64,000 nt of DNA, taken from the NCBI GenBank assembly GCA_023101725.1, contig JALJCO010003026.1, positions 1-64,000 on the forward strand, in the 5' to 3' direction. Made by a program: the position numbers and the translations under genes. This document shows, piece by piece, positions 31,011-43,134 of the stretch. The stretch's first letter is position 1; every line of letters begins with the position of its first letter. The notes under the pieces are model-generated. The model saw only the letters and a program-made list of their open reading frames with translations. It was not told where the DNA came from and searched no databases. This DNA comes from Atherinomorus stipes (taxonomy: Eukaryota > Chordata > Actinopteri > Atheriniformes > Atherinidae).

Positions 31011-31879
31011 AGACTTTTACATCTTTTTTTCTCTTTCTTAATTCTCCATGCTGATTCTTGTCTTCTATCTCCTCCAAGCTTCCCTCCTCCTTCAACGTGC
31101 GCTCTCCTTCCTCACCTCTGTCTATTTTTAGTACTCTTCCTCTTCACTCTCACCCTTCCAACGCTCCCGTTTTCCACACATTGCAGCCTGTCTAATTTTT
31201 CCTAATCGTTCCACCATATTACCTTTATCCTCCAGCTCATCTTTCCAGTCATATCTCTCCACATTTGTTTAATTATGATCTTCTGTTAATTACATTCCTG
31301 AACATTTTTTTTTTTTTTACGTTTCTTGCATTCAATCAAAATCTAACCTGCTCCTGTGTTTAGCAGAAATACTCTGCCTGTTTTCTTTTGGGGATTAACT
31401 CACTGGCTGCAAACATCTTTTGTGGGTTTTAACTGGGGGGCTACTGGACACTCTGGCAGAGCTTGTTGGTAAAAATCAGTCTTTAATCATGTTATTTAGT
31501 GTAATTATCACCCCATCCTGTAGATGGCAGGGCCAGAGAAGCTTATAAATACTTGTAGTAAAGCAGGAACTCAAGGGTTTTGTGCTTGGCGACAGATATT
31601 ATAAATATGGCGACAAACTAATCTAAATCAAAGCAATCCAGGCAGCTCAGATTCCAGCAAAGTATACAGTATATTGTGCATTACAGAGTTTTACGATCAA
31701 TCAAAGACATGATCAATGGACAACTTCAGCAGCAATGTGCATCAGCTGCCCATATGAAATTGTGAAAACTGTTTAGTATCTCCTCGGGTATCCAAATGTG
31801 GGCGGGCCAGCCTCGCTGCACGAGTTTGTGTTCTTATTGGATGTCTTTGCAATACATCCCGCCTTACAACACAAACAGT
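31011..31879. other. Pyrimidine-rich spacer, nothing recognised
   Basis: 31020-31270 is strongly CT-rich. Otherwise no signal is seen. Confidence 0.5.
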
Positions 31880-32056
31880 TGTTCTGATTGGATGTCATTG
31901 CTGTCAGGTATTTTCGTCTTGTTTTTATTTGTTGGTGAAAATGTCATTAATTGTCATTATAGTTTTGATCCCCGTGCGTTTGTTTTCGTTTAGTTTTCAT
32001 TGAGACAAATAGGTCGCTGGCGAAGACTTTTTTTCGTCAACGAAATGAACACTGGT
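31880..32056. mobile_element. Terminal part of a GTCAACGAAAT-type MITE
   Basis: The run TTTTCGTCTTG ... TTCGTCAACGAAATGAACACTGG is the terminus of a widespread fish MITE whose ends begin with CAGTGTTCATTTCG. Only one end is visible. Confidence 0.45.
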
Positions 32057-32880
32057 CCAGACTGGTTGGGGTGGATGGAGGGAGGGATAGATAGATAGAT
32101 GGAGTGACTCTTTTTGGTCAAACATTATGTTGTGGAAAGTTACTTGTGCAAAGTTGCTGTTCCTATATTGTGAATAAATTAGTCTATTTTGCCACCAAAA
32201 ACCTTTTCACAGCGTTTATGTGGTTTCATATAAGTAAACAACCATTTAAATGTTTGAGGTGTCACTAAAATAAAAAAAAATATCAACATCAAACTCACTT
32301 GAAGTGCCTCATTGCACAAAAAGCTAGTTTTCTGTTTTTCAGTCAAAAGCAGCATTTTTGCTGCAACTACCTTATGTTCTACAGCAGATTCCTAAAGAAG
32401 AGAAAAAGCTAGAAACAAACTTTTTTCTGATGAACAAAGAGAGTCTACACTTATTTTTAGTAGTTTTCATTTTTCTGTAGTCCTAGAACTCAACATTTTG
32501 TGGGTCCTGAAAGATGAGTCAAAATGCTCTAAAACACTGTCAATAACTATGGCTGGAAGTCGATGAGTAGAGGATTACCTTATCCGTAAAACAGAGCGGT
32601 AGAGCCAAGGAAGAATCTGGGATTGGGACCAAATTTTGTTGCAGCTATTTCTCTTTGGAAGACATTTTGTACTCTTAATTAATTCCGGTCGTCCTCTGCA
32701 AGCTTCTTCCCCTGTCCTTTTGTAATGCCGAACATTGAAGCGCACACAGAACAAGCGTTGGACTGGTGCCAGCCAGCGGAAAAGTATGTCAGTGTTGAGC
32801 TGCTGCAACAAAACTGCAATCAAAACAAATTGAACATCTGCATTTTTATGTGGTTTTTCATGTAATAGCTGAAATGACAA
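32057..32880. other. Spacer with short GATA run, nothing recognised
   Basis: GATAGATAGAT at 32087. A 101-codon minus frame at 32575-32880 has no recognisable features. Confidence 0.5.
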
Positions 32881-33124
32881 CGAGCAGGAACCGTGGTTTG
32901 TTTACTTCCGGGTTGATGTAAACAGACATAAATATGTCATGTCCACCCCTGTCCAATCAGAATCTTTCCCAACCCCCGGATCTAAAGCTGAATTGAATAA
33001 ACATGTTTTCCATGTAAACCTTAATCATAATTTTCATGTAAACGCGAAGGAGAATAATTTAATTCCAAATTATTTAATTTGGAATAATTAATTCTGAATG
33101 AAAAAATAACATGTAACCGGGGCC
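32881..33124. mobile_element. End of an AT-rich MITE (GGCCCCGGTTACATG type)
   Basis: The block closes in AACATGTAACCGGGGCC. ATTCCAAATTATTTAATTTGG upstream forms a local palindrome. Related words occur at 10230-10427 and 29640-29830. Confidence 0.45.
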
Positions 33125-33764
33125 ACTTTACCATCAGTTCCTGCACAATCCTCCACTCATCTCTATTTTTGCAACATTATTATGCAGGTCTAAACCCTCT
33201 ACAGATGGTCCATCAACCAAAAATGTCACTCCAGTAGGCTACTCCATGACTGCCTTAATTAAATTCAAGTCACTGATGCTGCCTTCAGAGTAACTCCTTC
33301 AGTCAGGGTTTGAGATCCCTTCAAAGATTCATTTCTTCAGGTAACATCTCTCCTCACACCTTTCCCATCACACCTAACTTACACTTACTTTGCACTTCTT
33401 TACCTGCTCTACTTGTACTTTTAAATAAATTTAGCACCTACTGTAAAGCTTACACTAGTATTCCTGACTGCACGGTGCTGCTCTCAAGTCTACAAAATTA
33501 TCAAATTTTAGCCTCGTTAGCCTCCTTATACAATCAAAAATGATCTATGTTGAAGTCTTCCCATTTAGGTTTGTGGCACCCCCTTCTGCTTTCCTCTCTC
33601 TTCCTTCCCAGCACAGTTTCCAGCTCTTTTCAGACACATTTTTAAGTCTCCTCGATCCTCCCTTTCTCTATCTGTGACACATTTCGCCTCCCCTCTTCTG
33701 TCAGGACAGACACACACAGAGCCGAGGTGAAGTCGAGAGGCTTGTCTTAGCGTGCCATCTGTCC
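33125..33764. other. Spacer, nothing recognised
   Basis: No repeat or gene signal is evident. CT-rich around 33580-33700. Confidence 0.5.
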
Positions 33765-33960
33765 TCGGCACTGACGTTGGCTCTAATTACCGCATCTCCC
33801 CTGGCTAATGCTGCCTCATTAGGCCGCCGGAGCATGTGCAGCCGACACAAGCGCCACCAAGAATTTGCACCAGGAAACGCGAGCTCGAGCCATTATGGGA
33901 TCAGTAAATCTGTCTGGTGTGAAAGGCAATTCACACCAGCGGCTAAACGCTCATTTTGCT
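33765..33960. other. Candidate conserved non-coding element
   Basis: A low-repeat stretch of balanced composition amid AT-rich sequence. It contains homeodomain-type cores (CTAATTACC, GGCTAATG, CATTAGG), AATTTGCA and GTGTGAAA/TTCACACC. Such density is common in developmental enhancers of fish, but this is only a compositional impression without alignment. Confidence 0.25.
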
Positions 33961-35593
33961 TTTCTCTCTCCCTCTCCCTGTACTTGCTCCTCTCTGTGTC
34001 ATGCTCTCTCACTCTTCTCATCAGGCTTTGGAAAGTATTCAGAGGGACTGAGTCCAAGCACCAAAACAAAGGAGTCAAGCAGGAGTCCTGCTCCAAAAGA
34101 GAAGAATTTTAAATAAATGAACTGACTGATATCTGAAACATATCAGCTTTGAATCGATTTAATGCTGCACTTTTTAATCTAGTTTATTTTGGCTTGGCTC
34201 TTCAACTCATTGCATTGAGGAAACATCTTACATTTGAACCTTTTTCAAGATGGATGTCCATGTCATGACGACACCAGGTTGTTAACTTATCACCATATTT
34301 TGAAATGTTTCTGCGAAATACTGGCTAAAATAGAACATGCTCGACTTAATTTCTGTTGCATCAATTTGCAGTTAAAGTTGAAGACGTACACACCAAAATT
34401 ATAGCTTGAATTTTTTAAAGTTTCACCCTTGTAGCAAGACATCAGGATTATGTGTGTTAGACGCGTATTTTCCACGTCAGTTTGGAAAAGGTTAAACATT
34501 CACATCAAATCTATGCCAGGGAAAATATTTAGCTCATGATGTTAAGAGTTTTCATGCAGAATGAGTTCAGATGATGCAAGAAGAAGGCAACTTTTAAACT
34601 TTTAAAGGCTTACATATTAACGCAGTTTTACGAAGTTTTTTCCCATAGGAATGCATGGGAGTTGGCCGAAATCAGAAAAAAGACCCAGGTCACTTTGGAG
34701 CTCTATAGCTCAGCCATACTGTCACAAAGAACATCATTCTAACTTTAAATGGCTCACAAAAGATTAAACTTCCACTGTCTGAAAGGACATTTTGATATCT
34801 TTTGGGATTTTGAGACATTCATAAGTTACTTTCAGTAAAAATCAGAAAAATCCCCAAATTCCTCTTCACTCTAGCCACACAAACTTTTTGAGAAAAATAG
34901 TTTTTTTTTTTTTACCTCAAACAAATGCTCATAACTCTGAGACCTTTCATCTTACAGATACAAATTATCTATCAAAACAGAATAAAACTTGTCAGGCTCA
35001 TTTAGCACGCAGCTCTGAAAGTGCTCAGATTTGCAGTTTTCGAGTTATAGCTCTCCAAAGATTAGTGTCCACTTCCATGCAACAGACTAATTCTGAGGCC
35101 AAATCCTATTTCTGCTGTGTTTTTAACTTGCCATGATATAAATTTTGTTCACAGTAAGGCAAAATAAATTACATCCCTGTGTTCCTCTGACCCTTGTGGC
35201 ATTCACAGTTCATGAATTTTTTGGATACTACTTTTCATTTCCGAGCAGCACCTAGTTGTTCAAGAACTCATTTGAGTTCTTTCTCATCTATCAGCTTTCA
35301 AACCATTGCAGCGACAGCACAGGCTGGACCTAATTAGGAAGCCCAAGGTCGGTCTGTCTGTCTGTCGATCTATCTATCTATCTCTAACATACAAACCCTA
35401 CATCATACTGTAGGTGTATCTACAGTGTTTGTCTGCAGCCTCTACCTCACACTCGGTACGTTAGCACAGGTGCCCTATCTTTGTAACAAGGCTGCCGCTC
35501 TCTCAGGCACGGGCAGTAGCGGCATTGACAGCTATCAAAATTTCTTCATAAATGTTCTCGTATTTAATCTAAAGTTGAACTTGAGAAGTTATT
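33961..35593. other. Spacer, possible unclassified repeat at 34615-35130
   Basis: 34615-35130 contains stretches such as CATAGGAATGCATGGGAG and GAGCTCTATAGCTCAG that look repeat-like, without termini. TCTGTCTGTCTG and CTATCTATCTAT runs at 35352-35385. No gene. Confidence 0.4.
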
Positions 35594-35597
35594 TTAA

Positions 35598-36391
35598 AGG
35601 AGTGATGACATAGCAGTTAAAAACTAGTTTATGTTGTTGGCATTACTGCATATGTAAATACTCCAAAGAAAAAAATGGTATTTTTTACAGCGGAGTATTG
35701 TTTTGAAATGCCAGACCTCACTTCCTCAGTAATACAGTTGGGTCTGGTGATGATAAGGAGCTTTACCCGGAGACCACGTTGACTTCATTTTGATTGGCTA
35801 CACATTATTTGGCTATGACCTTATTTGGAGAATCTAGGTCAAGCTGCGGTCGGAGTTTGCTAAAGGCTAACTGCTAGCAACATGGCTCACTTCAGACAGT
35901 GTGAGCTACGTTTATCAGACAGAGACAGCATTTAGAAAATAAATAAACTTACAGGTAATGACAAGGTTGTGGCCCCCTCCCTCAGTGTTACTGCAGAAGT
36001 TTGCTTTTAAATCCATTTGTTTGAAAATCCAGACCTGACTGCACAGAAGTTACTACCAGCTCCATACACAAAGCTGAATCAGACAGGGAGGGGAGGGGGG
36101 AGCGGACGGTGCATAAACCGTTAGGAGAGAGAGGGGGGGGGGGGGGGGGGGCGCTGTTAACTTGATAGTGTGCTCTTATTGGAGCAATTAAATTACGTAG
36201 AATGATAGAACTACGTAGAATGATAGCCTGCTGTCTGATTCAACTGTTTCTGAGCAGAGAGACAAAGCTGACAGACCATAAACAGGAACTTTGATTCTCA
36301 CTCTGGACATTCACATGAACTCATCAGTGCACAACAGATCATATTATACACCCAAAACCCCAGAAAAGTGAAATTTGATGTCATGGCACCT
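35598..36391. mobile_element. TTAA-flanked MITE (copy A)
   Basis: TTAA at 35594-35597 and 36392-36395 encloses ends AGGAGTGATGACATAGCAG and, inverted, AGGTGCCATGACATC. It is homologous over its whole length, in opposite orientation, to 61558-62311. It contains a direct repeat of CTACGTAGAATGATAG and a 21-G run. The TTAA target suggests piggyBac mobilisation. No ORF. Confidence 0.85.
36133..36153. repeat. 21-G homopolymer
   Basis: An uninterrupted G run inside MITE copy A, at the equivalent position to the C run at 61792-61804 in copy B. Length is likely to be polymorphic or poorly called. Confidence 0.9.
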
Positions 36392-36395
36392 TTAA

Positions 36396-38690
36396 GAAAA
36401 CTCTCCATCAGATTCATGTCTGTGTACCCTGAAATCTAAGCTTTCCACATCAAGACCAATGTGGATAAATGTAATGAAAATATAAATATTTTGAAGGAGA
36501 AATATCGACATCTTTGTCTATACATACTTAGTCCGATGCGAAATTATGAAGATGCAGAACAAACCCGCATTTAGAGGACCATGACCACAGCGTAGAGTGT
36601 AGCAACGAGGGGGAGATGCAAGGCTGCAAGGTAAACGTCTGTGTGCTGAAAACAGCTGATCTTACTGTGAAGATGCCAAATTCTGATTTTTAAAATAGCA
36701 CTTGTAATAACCTCGAATGAATACAAATAATTGTAAGGGAGACACTGCTACTTCTTTTCTTGCTTGTCAAAAAAGTTGCTGTGACACAAAGATGATAACA
36801 TGCTTGGCCGTGATGATACAGTAGCAACGACCAAGCAACACTCTCTCTCTCTCTTTTTAGAACAACGCATAGCTTACGACCGGCTCTGGTGACTGTCAAT
36901 GCCTCTTCTTTGATTGGTAGATCTTGTATCTGTTGGATTTGAATAAGAAAATCAACCTCTGTTTGAAAAAATAAACGTTGCTAGAGACGAATTTCGTCAC
37001 TGATGTGAACGTTCCCATTGACTTGACATGAATTTAATTTAAACACTGAAGTCCAAATCTTTCGGATGAAATATTTGGAGTAGGTGTGTAAATTGAAAGG
37101 ATGAAACATCCGGCCTTAAAAATTGGGGCGTTCTGGGGGTGTGCAAAAACGTGTTTGATTTTCACCTCAAGGCCTCGTGAGGCAGAAAACTCGCCAAAAT
37201 TAGGAGCACACAGTGAGCTATCGGCTGAGCAAACGGTCTCAAATTACTTTTAGCTCAGCAGAAAGCTGTCGTGTGCACAGGATTAATCTCTGTCTGTTAT
37301 TTGATTTAGTCATCCACTAAAATCCATTGAAATAAAGAAAATGTAACTTTTTGGGACAACTTTGTAATGCAATTAAATGTGATTAATCAAAATTAATTAC
37401 TTACAAAGCCTCCAATTAATTATTTTTTAATTAAGTTTTCTATGCTCTGTTTTAAAGGTTGTTACAGTTAACCCACCTGTTACATGATGTACGTGAAGCA
37501 ACGGTAGATGTTAATGTTTGCAAAGAACATGAGATACGGATTATTTGAACCAACTCGTCCAGTTTTGCTGTGTAGTCTTGTTATTTAAAGTTTAGATGAT
37601 GCCTCAGCCTGTCGTTGGCTGCAGCTCAGTCCTTTTAAGCAGACTGCTATGCAGCACTTAAGGGATTTAAAACCACTTTGCAGTAGAAGAAGCACATGAT
37701 TAGGATTCATAATTAGGAATTTTACATAATACGTGTCATCTCTCCAGGTTGCCCCTCATGGGTGAAAATTAACACCTGCCAAAAACCAAATGTTGTTTAC
37801 TGCACCCTTCTCTCTGTCAGCACATGAAGAAAGAGCTTATCTATTTTAAACATAAATCCAGTTTAATGAGCCGAGTGTTTCCTGCCGTCTGTGGAGGAAG
37901 ACAAAAGTTTCATGGCCTCAAGTCTCTGCAGCTCCTCACAGCAAGTCACACAAGAGATAAAGATCTGAACTCACATTGCTGTTGTGGTTTCTTTGTTTTG
38001 ACAGCAGTCAGTCTATGGAAATTGATAATTAGTCTATCAGTAACAGATGTGTGGTGTTGGTAACTGAAAGTGGTTCTCTGTTCTTTCTGAAGTCTTTGTT
38101 TACTGAGGTTGTTCACAACAAGCGCTGTGGCAACGGGTTAACCAGAAACACAGCAGAGCAGGACAGGTTTATGATCTGCTCTCAGCATCAGCAGGAGATC
38201 TTTGTGCTGTCAATCAATTTAATCAACTCATCTCCTGAAAGAAGATGAATTAATAGAATATATATTTTTAGAAAATCAAGTACTGTAAAATATTCTTATA
38301 GCAAGCAGAACGGAAATCCGATTGCTTTATTGTGATGAACAGTTTTGCTTTACCAAGGGGAGCTTTATGAACACAAGGCTCCCCTTAATATCCTGTTTAT
38401 TCATTTTATTTCTTTAATTAAACATTTGTTTATAACAGCATTCCATACGGGAAAAATGAAAGTTAACAGAGGTAATGATAGAAAGTGGAACAGAGAGAAA
38501 GGAGTGAGGAAGAGAGAGAGAGAGAGAGAAGAGTGAAAACATGAATCCACTTACACAGTTCACTGGTGCATCTGTACAGAACAACATTCCAAGGTCTCTG
38601 TTGGAAAACAAAACTAGCAATCCCCGACAGGAGGACCCGCCGGTGGCTTAAATATCCTCAGATCATACAAACAGGTACAACCTAATCAGT
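36396..38690. other. Long spacer, nothing recognised
   Basis: AT-rich sequence with scattered stops. A CTCTCTCTCT run lies at 36841-36853 and a (GA)n tract at 38510-38529. I see no transposon termini, gene or RNA in this 2.3 kb. Confidence 0.55.
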
Positions 38691-38800
38691 GCAACGGGAA
38701 GTAGCGTCACAATGTCAACATGCATGATAAAGGTGCTCCATGGTGATACAGTCATGCAGATGCAGCCTCGTCTCTGCAAGGAGGAGGAAGCCCGCAAAGC

Positions 38801-40650
38801 TCAAGACCCAGTCCCCCAGCAGCCACCCAGAGGCCCAGATCCCAGTCTCCCAATCACCCCTCTGTTGTCAAACCACTTTACCGGTCTTATTTCCACATTG
38901 TTGACAACAGCATGTTGCACTTCAAACGTGTCTTTTCCCTTCTTCTTCAGCTCTACATCTGAACTGAAACAACACCCTTGCAGGCGATTTTGCTGCACAG
39001 TTCCAAGGGCTGGTATTCCCACAAATTACAAACAAATCCAGTGAAGAAAACCAGTTGTCAAAGTACAGCAGGTGGTTGACAGAACCATCAATAACTTGTG
39101 CACGCTTCAGCACAATGTTCCCATTTACCCCAATGTCTTGTTCTCCTGGTACAGGATCAATTTCCCAGCAAAAATGTCAAATGAGTGCACCAGGCCTTTT
39201 GAGTTGCACAACACAAAGATTTTGTACCCCCATTTGTATGGCTTTTTGGGGATGTACTGCTTCAGGCTTGATCTACCTTTGAATGGCACCATTTGTTCAT
39301 CCGCAGATAACATCTGATCATGAGGCAGAGCCTGAAATTTGGGTAGTAAAGAATTAATAAGTGACCTGATTATGAAAAGCTTGTCACTGTTGTTGGGTGC
39401 CATGTTGTCACTGAATTGAATGAAATGTTTTTTTTTTTCCTCCCATCTGTCTTGGGTCATCACATCAGCCACCTGCTACACGTCATGTACTGGATCAGTA
39501 CATTTGTGATCGAGGTAAGTGCAAAACACTCATGTACACAGCAGTTCCCATGACCTGCTCCAATTCCTTCCGATCTAATTTCAGGGCATGATTTGGATTT
39601 TGTTGTGTGCAATACAGATTGCTTTGCTGCACAATAATGTTTAAATGTTCAGCATCAAAAAAGTCTGAAATATTTGATGGGCATTCTGATTGTGTCAGCA
39701 TCTGAAAGTGCAGCTTGCCATTCTGGCACGTTTTTTTTTTTACAGCGTTATGACTTTGTTCGACCTTTTGTCTTCTTTTTTGTAGCAGCTGACTCCTGCA
39801 GCTGGCTCATCTCGGTCTGGAGTTTCCTCATCACTGTTGCTTCTGTCATCAGAACCGGTATCCGTGCTGCTTTCCTCACCTGGTGTTAAGGAAAAATAAA
39901 TAAATGCTTTAAAAGTGTTAACATGTACAGTCGTCCTCAAAATTATTTGTACCCTCCAAATAACGAACAGGCTAAATTCACAACAGTAATTCAAATAACA
40001 AGAAACTAAAGAAACTAAAAATGAATAAAAACATTACAAAATGATGATTCAGTTAAATAAATTGCTGTATTGCTTTTGAATTGTGGTTGGAAACAATGAT
40101 TTAAAAAACCAAACAAACAAAACTGTCCCAGACACATGACAGTGCCTTTTCCATGAACAGTGGACCAACATACCTGGCATTAGGCATAGAAGTCTTTTTG
40201 AATGTTACAGAAAACACCTGATTGCAGTGATTGCCTCAAAGTATTGCTCAACAAAATTTTAGCTTCAGAGCCCCATCATGCTTGTTTTCTTTTTTGTTTG
40301 TTTTTAATATTTCTTTTGAACGACAATTCAAAATCAATGTCATGATTTTCATATAATTTTTATTATTACTTTTGTCAATTTCAGCTTATTTCACTGGCAG
40401 CTGATTTTTTTCCCTTCTTTGATTGGAGGGTATGAATAATTTTGAGGATGACTGTACATAAACACAGTAACATTCTTTAACATAGGTCAGATGTTAACAA
40501 AGAAGCTGAAAGTCTATGCAAAATTATAGCATTATTACTGCTGTCTTCTTCACCTGGTTTAGGTTGATATTCTTGGTCACTGTCCCCACTGTCGCTGAGA
40601 CAGGTGTCGTCACTATCAGCTGGTGGGATCCTGGTTTAAGGTCCAACTCG
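38801..40650 (-). pseudogene. piggyBac (PGBD4-like) transposase, broken
   Basis: On the minus strand the order is: acidic N-terminal segment near 40640-40530 (RIPPADSDDTCLSDSGDSDQ); a second acidic piece at 39890-39740 (SSTDTGSDDRSNSDEETPD); LDRKELEQVMGTAVYMSVLH (39495-39600); the catalytic region SADEQMVPFKGRSSLKQY (39300-39250); FDNWFSSLDLF (39060); and NRLQGCCFSSDVELKKKGK with VKWFDNRG (38990-38850). The first two catalytic Asp (in DEQ and in FDNW) are present. The third, in a GVD motif further on, and the cysteine-rich C-terminus are missing. At least three frameshifts separate these blocks. A likely splice acceptor lies just upstream of 39890. A MITE sits in the intron. Confidence 0.85.
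39928..40454. mobile_element. 527-bp Tc1/mariner-like MITE, complete
   Basis: CAGTCGTCCTCAAAATTATT at 39928 is mirrored by AATAATTTTGAGGATGACTG ending at 40454, with TA at 39926-39927 and 40455-40456. It is the best-preserved copy of the family found also at 2307, 5132, 10216 and 55475. It lacks transposase. It lies between two coding pieces of the piggyBac pseudogene, in what seems to be its intron. Confidence 0.9.
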
Positions 40651-40945
40651 CTTCCCATAAGCGAAAGATGTGTGTGGACAAATGTAGCTAATTCATAATA
40701 AACCGAAACATTCAAATTACTAAGAAAATAGTTGTCACACAAAGTTTGCATGAATATATTAGCTAAATAACAATACAATAAGCTGGTAAGAACACAACTC
40801 ACCTCATTTATGACAATTGCTCCGGATTTCAAATTGGGTTTAGCATCTTTCAAACCCAGAAGTCTCCGCTTAGTTCAACCGGATGTACTTCCCACTTTTC
40901 ATGGTCTGACTGGGAAAAAAAATTGTTGCAAAGGGCTCCTAGGTA

Positions 40946-41762
40946 CACAGCAAATTTTGCAGTGTTAAATCAACACTTATAGAGTTAAATTTAACACTGT
41001 ATCCGAGTGTATTTGGTCCTTATCAAAATAGTGTTGAATTAACTCTTTCCATAGTGTTGAAATTTCAGAGTAAAATTAACTCATAATTGAGTAAAAATTT
41101 AACACTGGCTTACACTGTATAGTGTTAATAGAACTTAACACTGTAGGTTAATAACACTGGATAGAGTTAATCTGATTCTCAGCAGTGTTAAAGAGTTACT
41201 CGATTGTGGTGTTAAATCAACTCAAGCGTAAATACTTTTTGCACCTGTATTGAGTTCGTGGAGGTGTACACTAAGTGTACAACAAAGGTTTTGATAATAA
41301 CATCCATCCCATTATGAACTGAGCTATGGACTGAGCCACCACTCATGCTCATAACAGCATCTCAGACTTTGGGACTGTTGTGAAGAATAGCTTTTTGCTA
41401 TGACAGTTGTCAGGTGTGTGCTGGTGACAAACTGTCGACTTCAACAACATATGCTGATGGACACATACTACACACCAAGGAGACTTAAAGGGATCACATA
41501 TCTACTTTACTCGCGGTGCAGGACCATACAGAGAAGTCACAAAGCATGATGGGAAATATTCAACTAAAGAGGGCGGAGTCATCCTGGGTGCACTTAGTTA
41601 CACTAGATAGAGTCAATTATACACTGACAGAGGAAACTTGTTTTAACTCTGAAAATTTTCACCTGCACTGGTGGTCATTTTACTCTCAATGGTGTTAGAA
41701 TTACTCTGAAAGAGTTAATAGGATTTAACAACTCAAATTTAACACTGAGGATTTTACTGTGT
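40946..41762. mobile_element. 817-bp MITE full of GTGTTAA repeats
   Basis: The ends CACAGCAAATTTTGCAGTGTT and the inverted right end (CACAGTAAAATCCTCAGTGTT when read on the other strand) share 14 or more positions and are flanked by TA. More than twenty GTGTTAA/TTAACAC or AGTTAA words are spread through both arms; the centre (41280-41560) has none. Confidence 0.75.
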
Positions 41763-41866
41763 ACATATTGAATATGTCCCAACCGGCAATGGAGGAATAC
41801 ATAAGCTATCACCGCTGTTTCTGGAACAGAAATGGTTTGATGCAAATTCGAGACTCTTGCCGTTAA

Positions 41867-42717
41867 AGGGGAAGTTCAGAATTTTTGACATAGAGCCTCA
41901 TTTACAAGTGAGACAGAATTCTACTTATCACTGATAAGTAACATATTTCATTCTGTTATTCTAGTTCCAGGAGGTTGCTGATGCTAATGCTAGTGGAAGT
42001 CAATAGGAATCTGTTAGCCTGTCATTAATAACAATCTTATCCACTCCACAGATCATCCGAGGCAAATCATTTCTAACTTAAGACTATCTGTGTAAATGCT
42101 GTGTTAATAGAATAATGTTACAAATAAAACTAACCTGCATTTCGTTTCAATTTGATTGTTGCTGCTGAGACACTTTACAAAGCTTTACTTCCTGTATTTG
42201 GCAGCAGAGTGATGTCATCTGCTGCTTTGTGCATGAAGGAATTTGATTGCACAAATATAAAGTCTAAAATACGGCCACGTCTGAAAGGCATGAGGATATG
42301 TCAGATTTTGAAGATGATTTCAAACTTTTTTCATCAAACTAACTGTCACCATGTCTCTATGAACCGAAATACACTGGCAAAGGTAGTAGGCTGGTAAGAA
42401 ACTAGTTCCTCAATATGTAATGCAAAATTTGTAATACAAGGCTAGTTTTACTTTTGTAATACAAGGCAAGTTTACTAGTTTAACACGGCATTTACACAGA
42501 TAGGCTTGCTGATTTGCCTTGGATCTTCTGTGAAGTGGATAAGATTGGTTTTAATGACAGGCTAGCAGATTCCTATTGACTTCCACTAGCATTAGCATCA
42601 GCAACCTCCTGGAAGTAGAATAACGGGATGAAATATGTTCAAACTGTTTTCAGTGATAAGTAGTATTCTGGCTCACTTGTAAATGAGGCTCTATGTCAAA
42701 AATTCTGAACTTCCCCT
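41867..42717. mobile_element. 851-bp MITE with about 250-bp terminal inverted repeats
   Basis: AGGGGAAGTTCAGAATTTTT at 41867 and AAAAATTCTGAACTTCCCCT at the right are exact inverses. The inverted homology continues inward through TTAGCATCAGCAACCTCC to about 42108. TTAA flanks each side (41863-41866, 42718-42721). Only the centre (42110-42480) is unique; a frame at 42152-42397 is unrecognised. Confidence 0.85.
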
Positions 42718-42754
42718 TTAAGGGGTAAATAACCCTTGGTCACCCTGCTATTTT

Positions 42755-43134
42755 CTCTGGCCATCCCTAAAAAAATTTCTGCTGGCGCCCCTGTGCGCAT
42801 CAAACCAGAATGGGGAAACATTCCTCTCTTACAACTCCAGCAACTGGTCTCCTCCTCACTTCCCAGACATTTACAGACTGTTGTTAGAAAAAGAGTAGAT
42901 GATACACGATGGTAAACGAACTACAGTACTTTTACAGACGTGTTGGTGCCATCAAACTCTAGATGAACTAATATTTTCCAAGAAATGGTGAAATGTCTCA
43001 GTTTCAGCATCTGATATGTTGGTCATGATCTGCTGGGGATAAAATAAGGGTTGAAGGGATTTGTAAATCATTGAATTCTTTTTTTTTTTTGTTTACATTT
43101 TACACAGCGCCCCAACTTTTTGGAGCAAGGTTGT
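42755..43134. mobile_element. Fragment of a high-copy teleost DNA repeat
   Basis: The words TGGGGAAACATTCCTCTCTT, TTACAGACTGTTGTTAGAAA and CATCTGATATGTTGGTCATG, then CCCAACTTTTTGGAGCAAGG ending GTTGTAC, form the well-known 3' half of a fish repeat whose ends read TACAACC(C)CNATTCC. Only one end is present here. Confidence 0.6.

Noticed and set aside
39055..39317. Two plus-strand frames of 75-81 codons
   Set aside because: They lie opposite the piggyBac catalytic region, whose motifs read on the minus strand.
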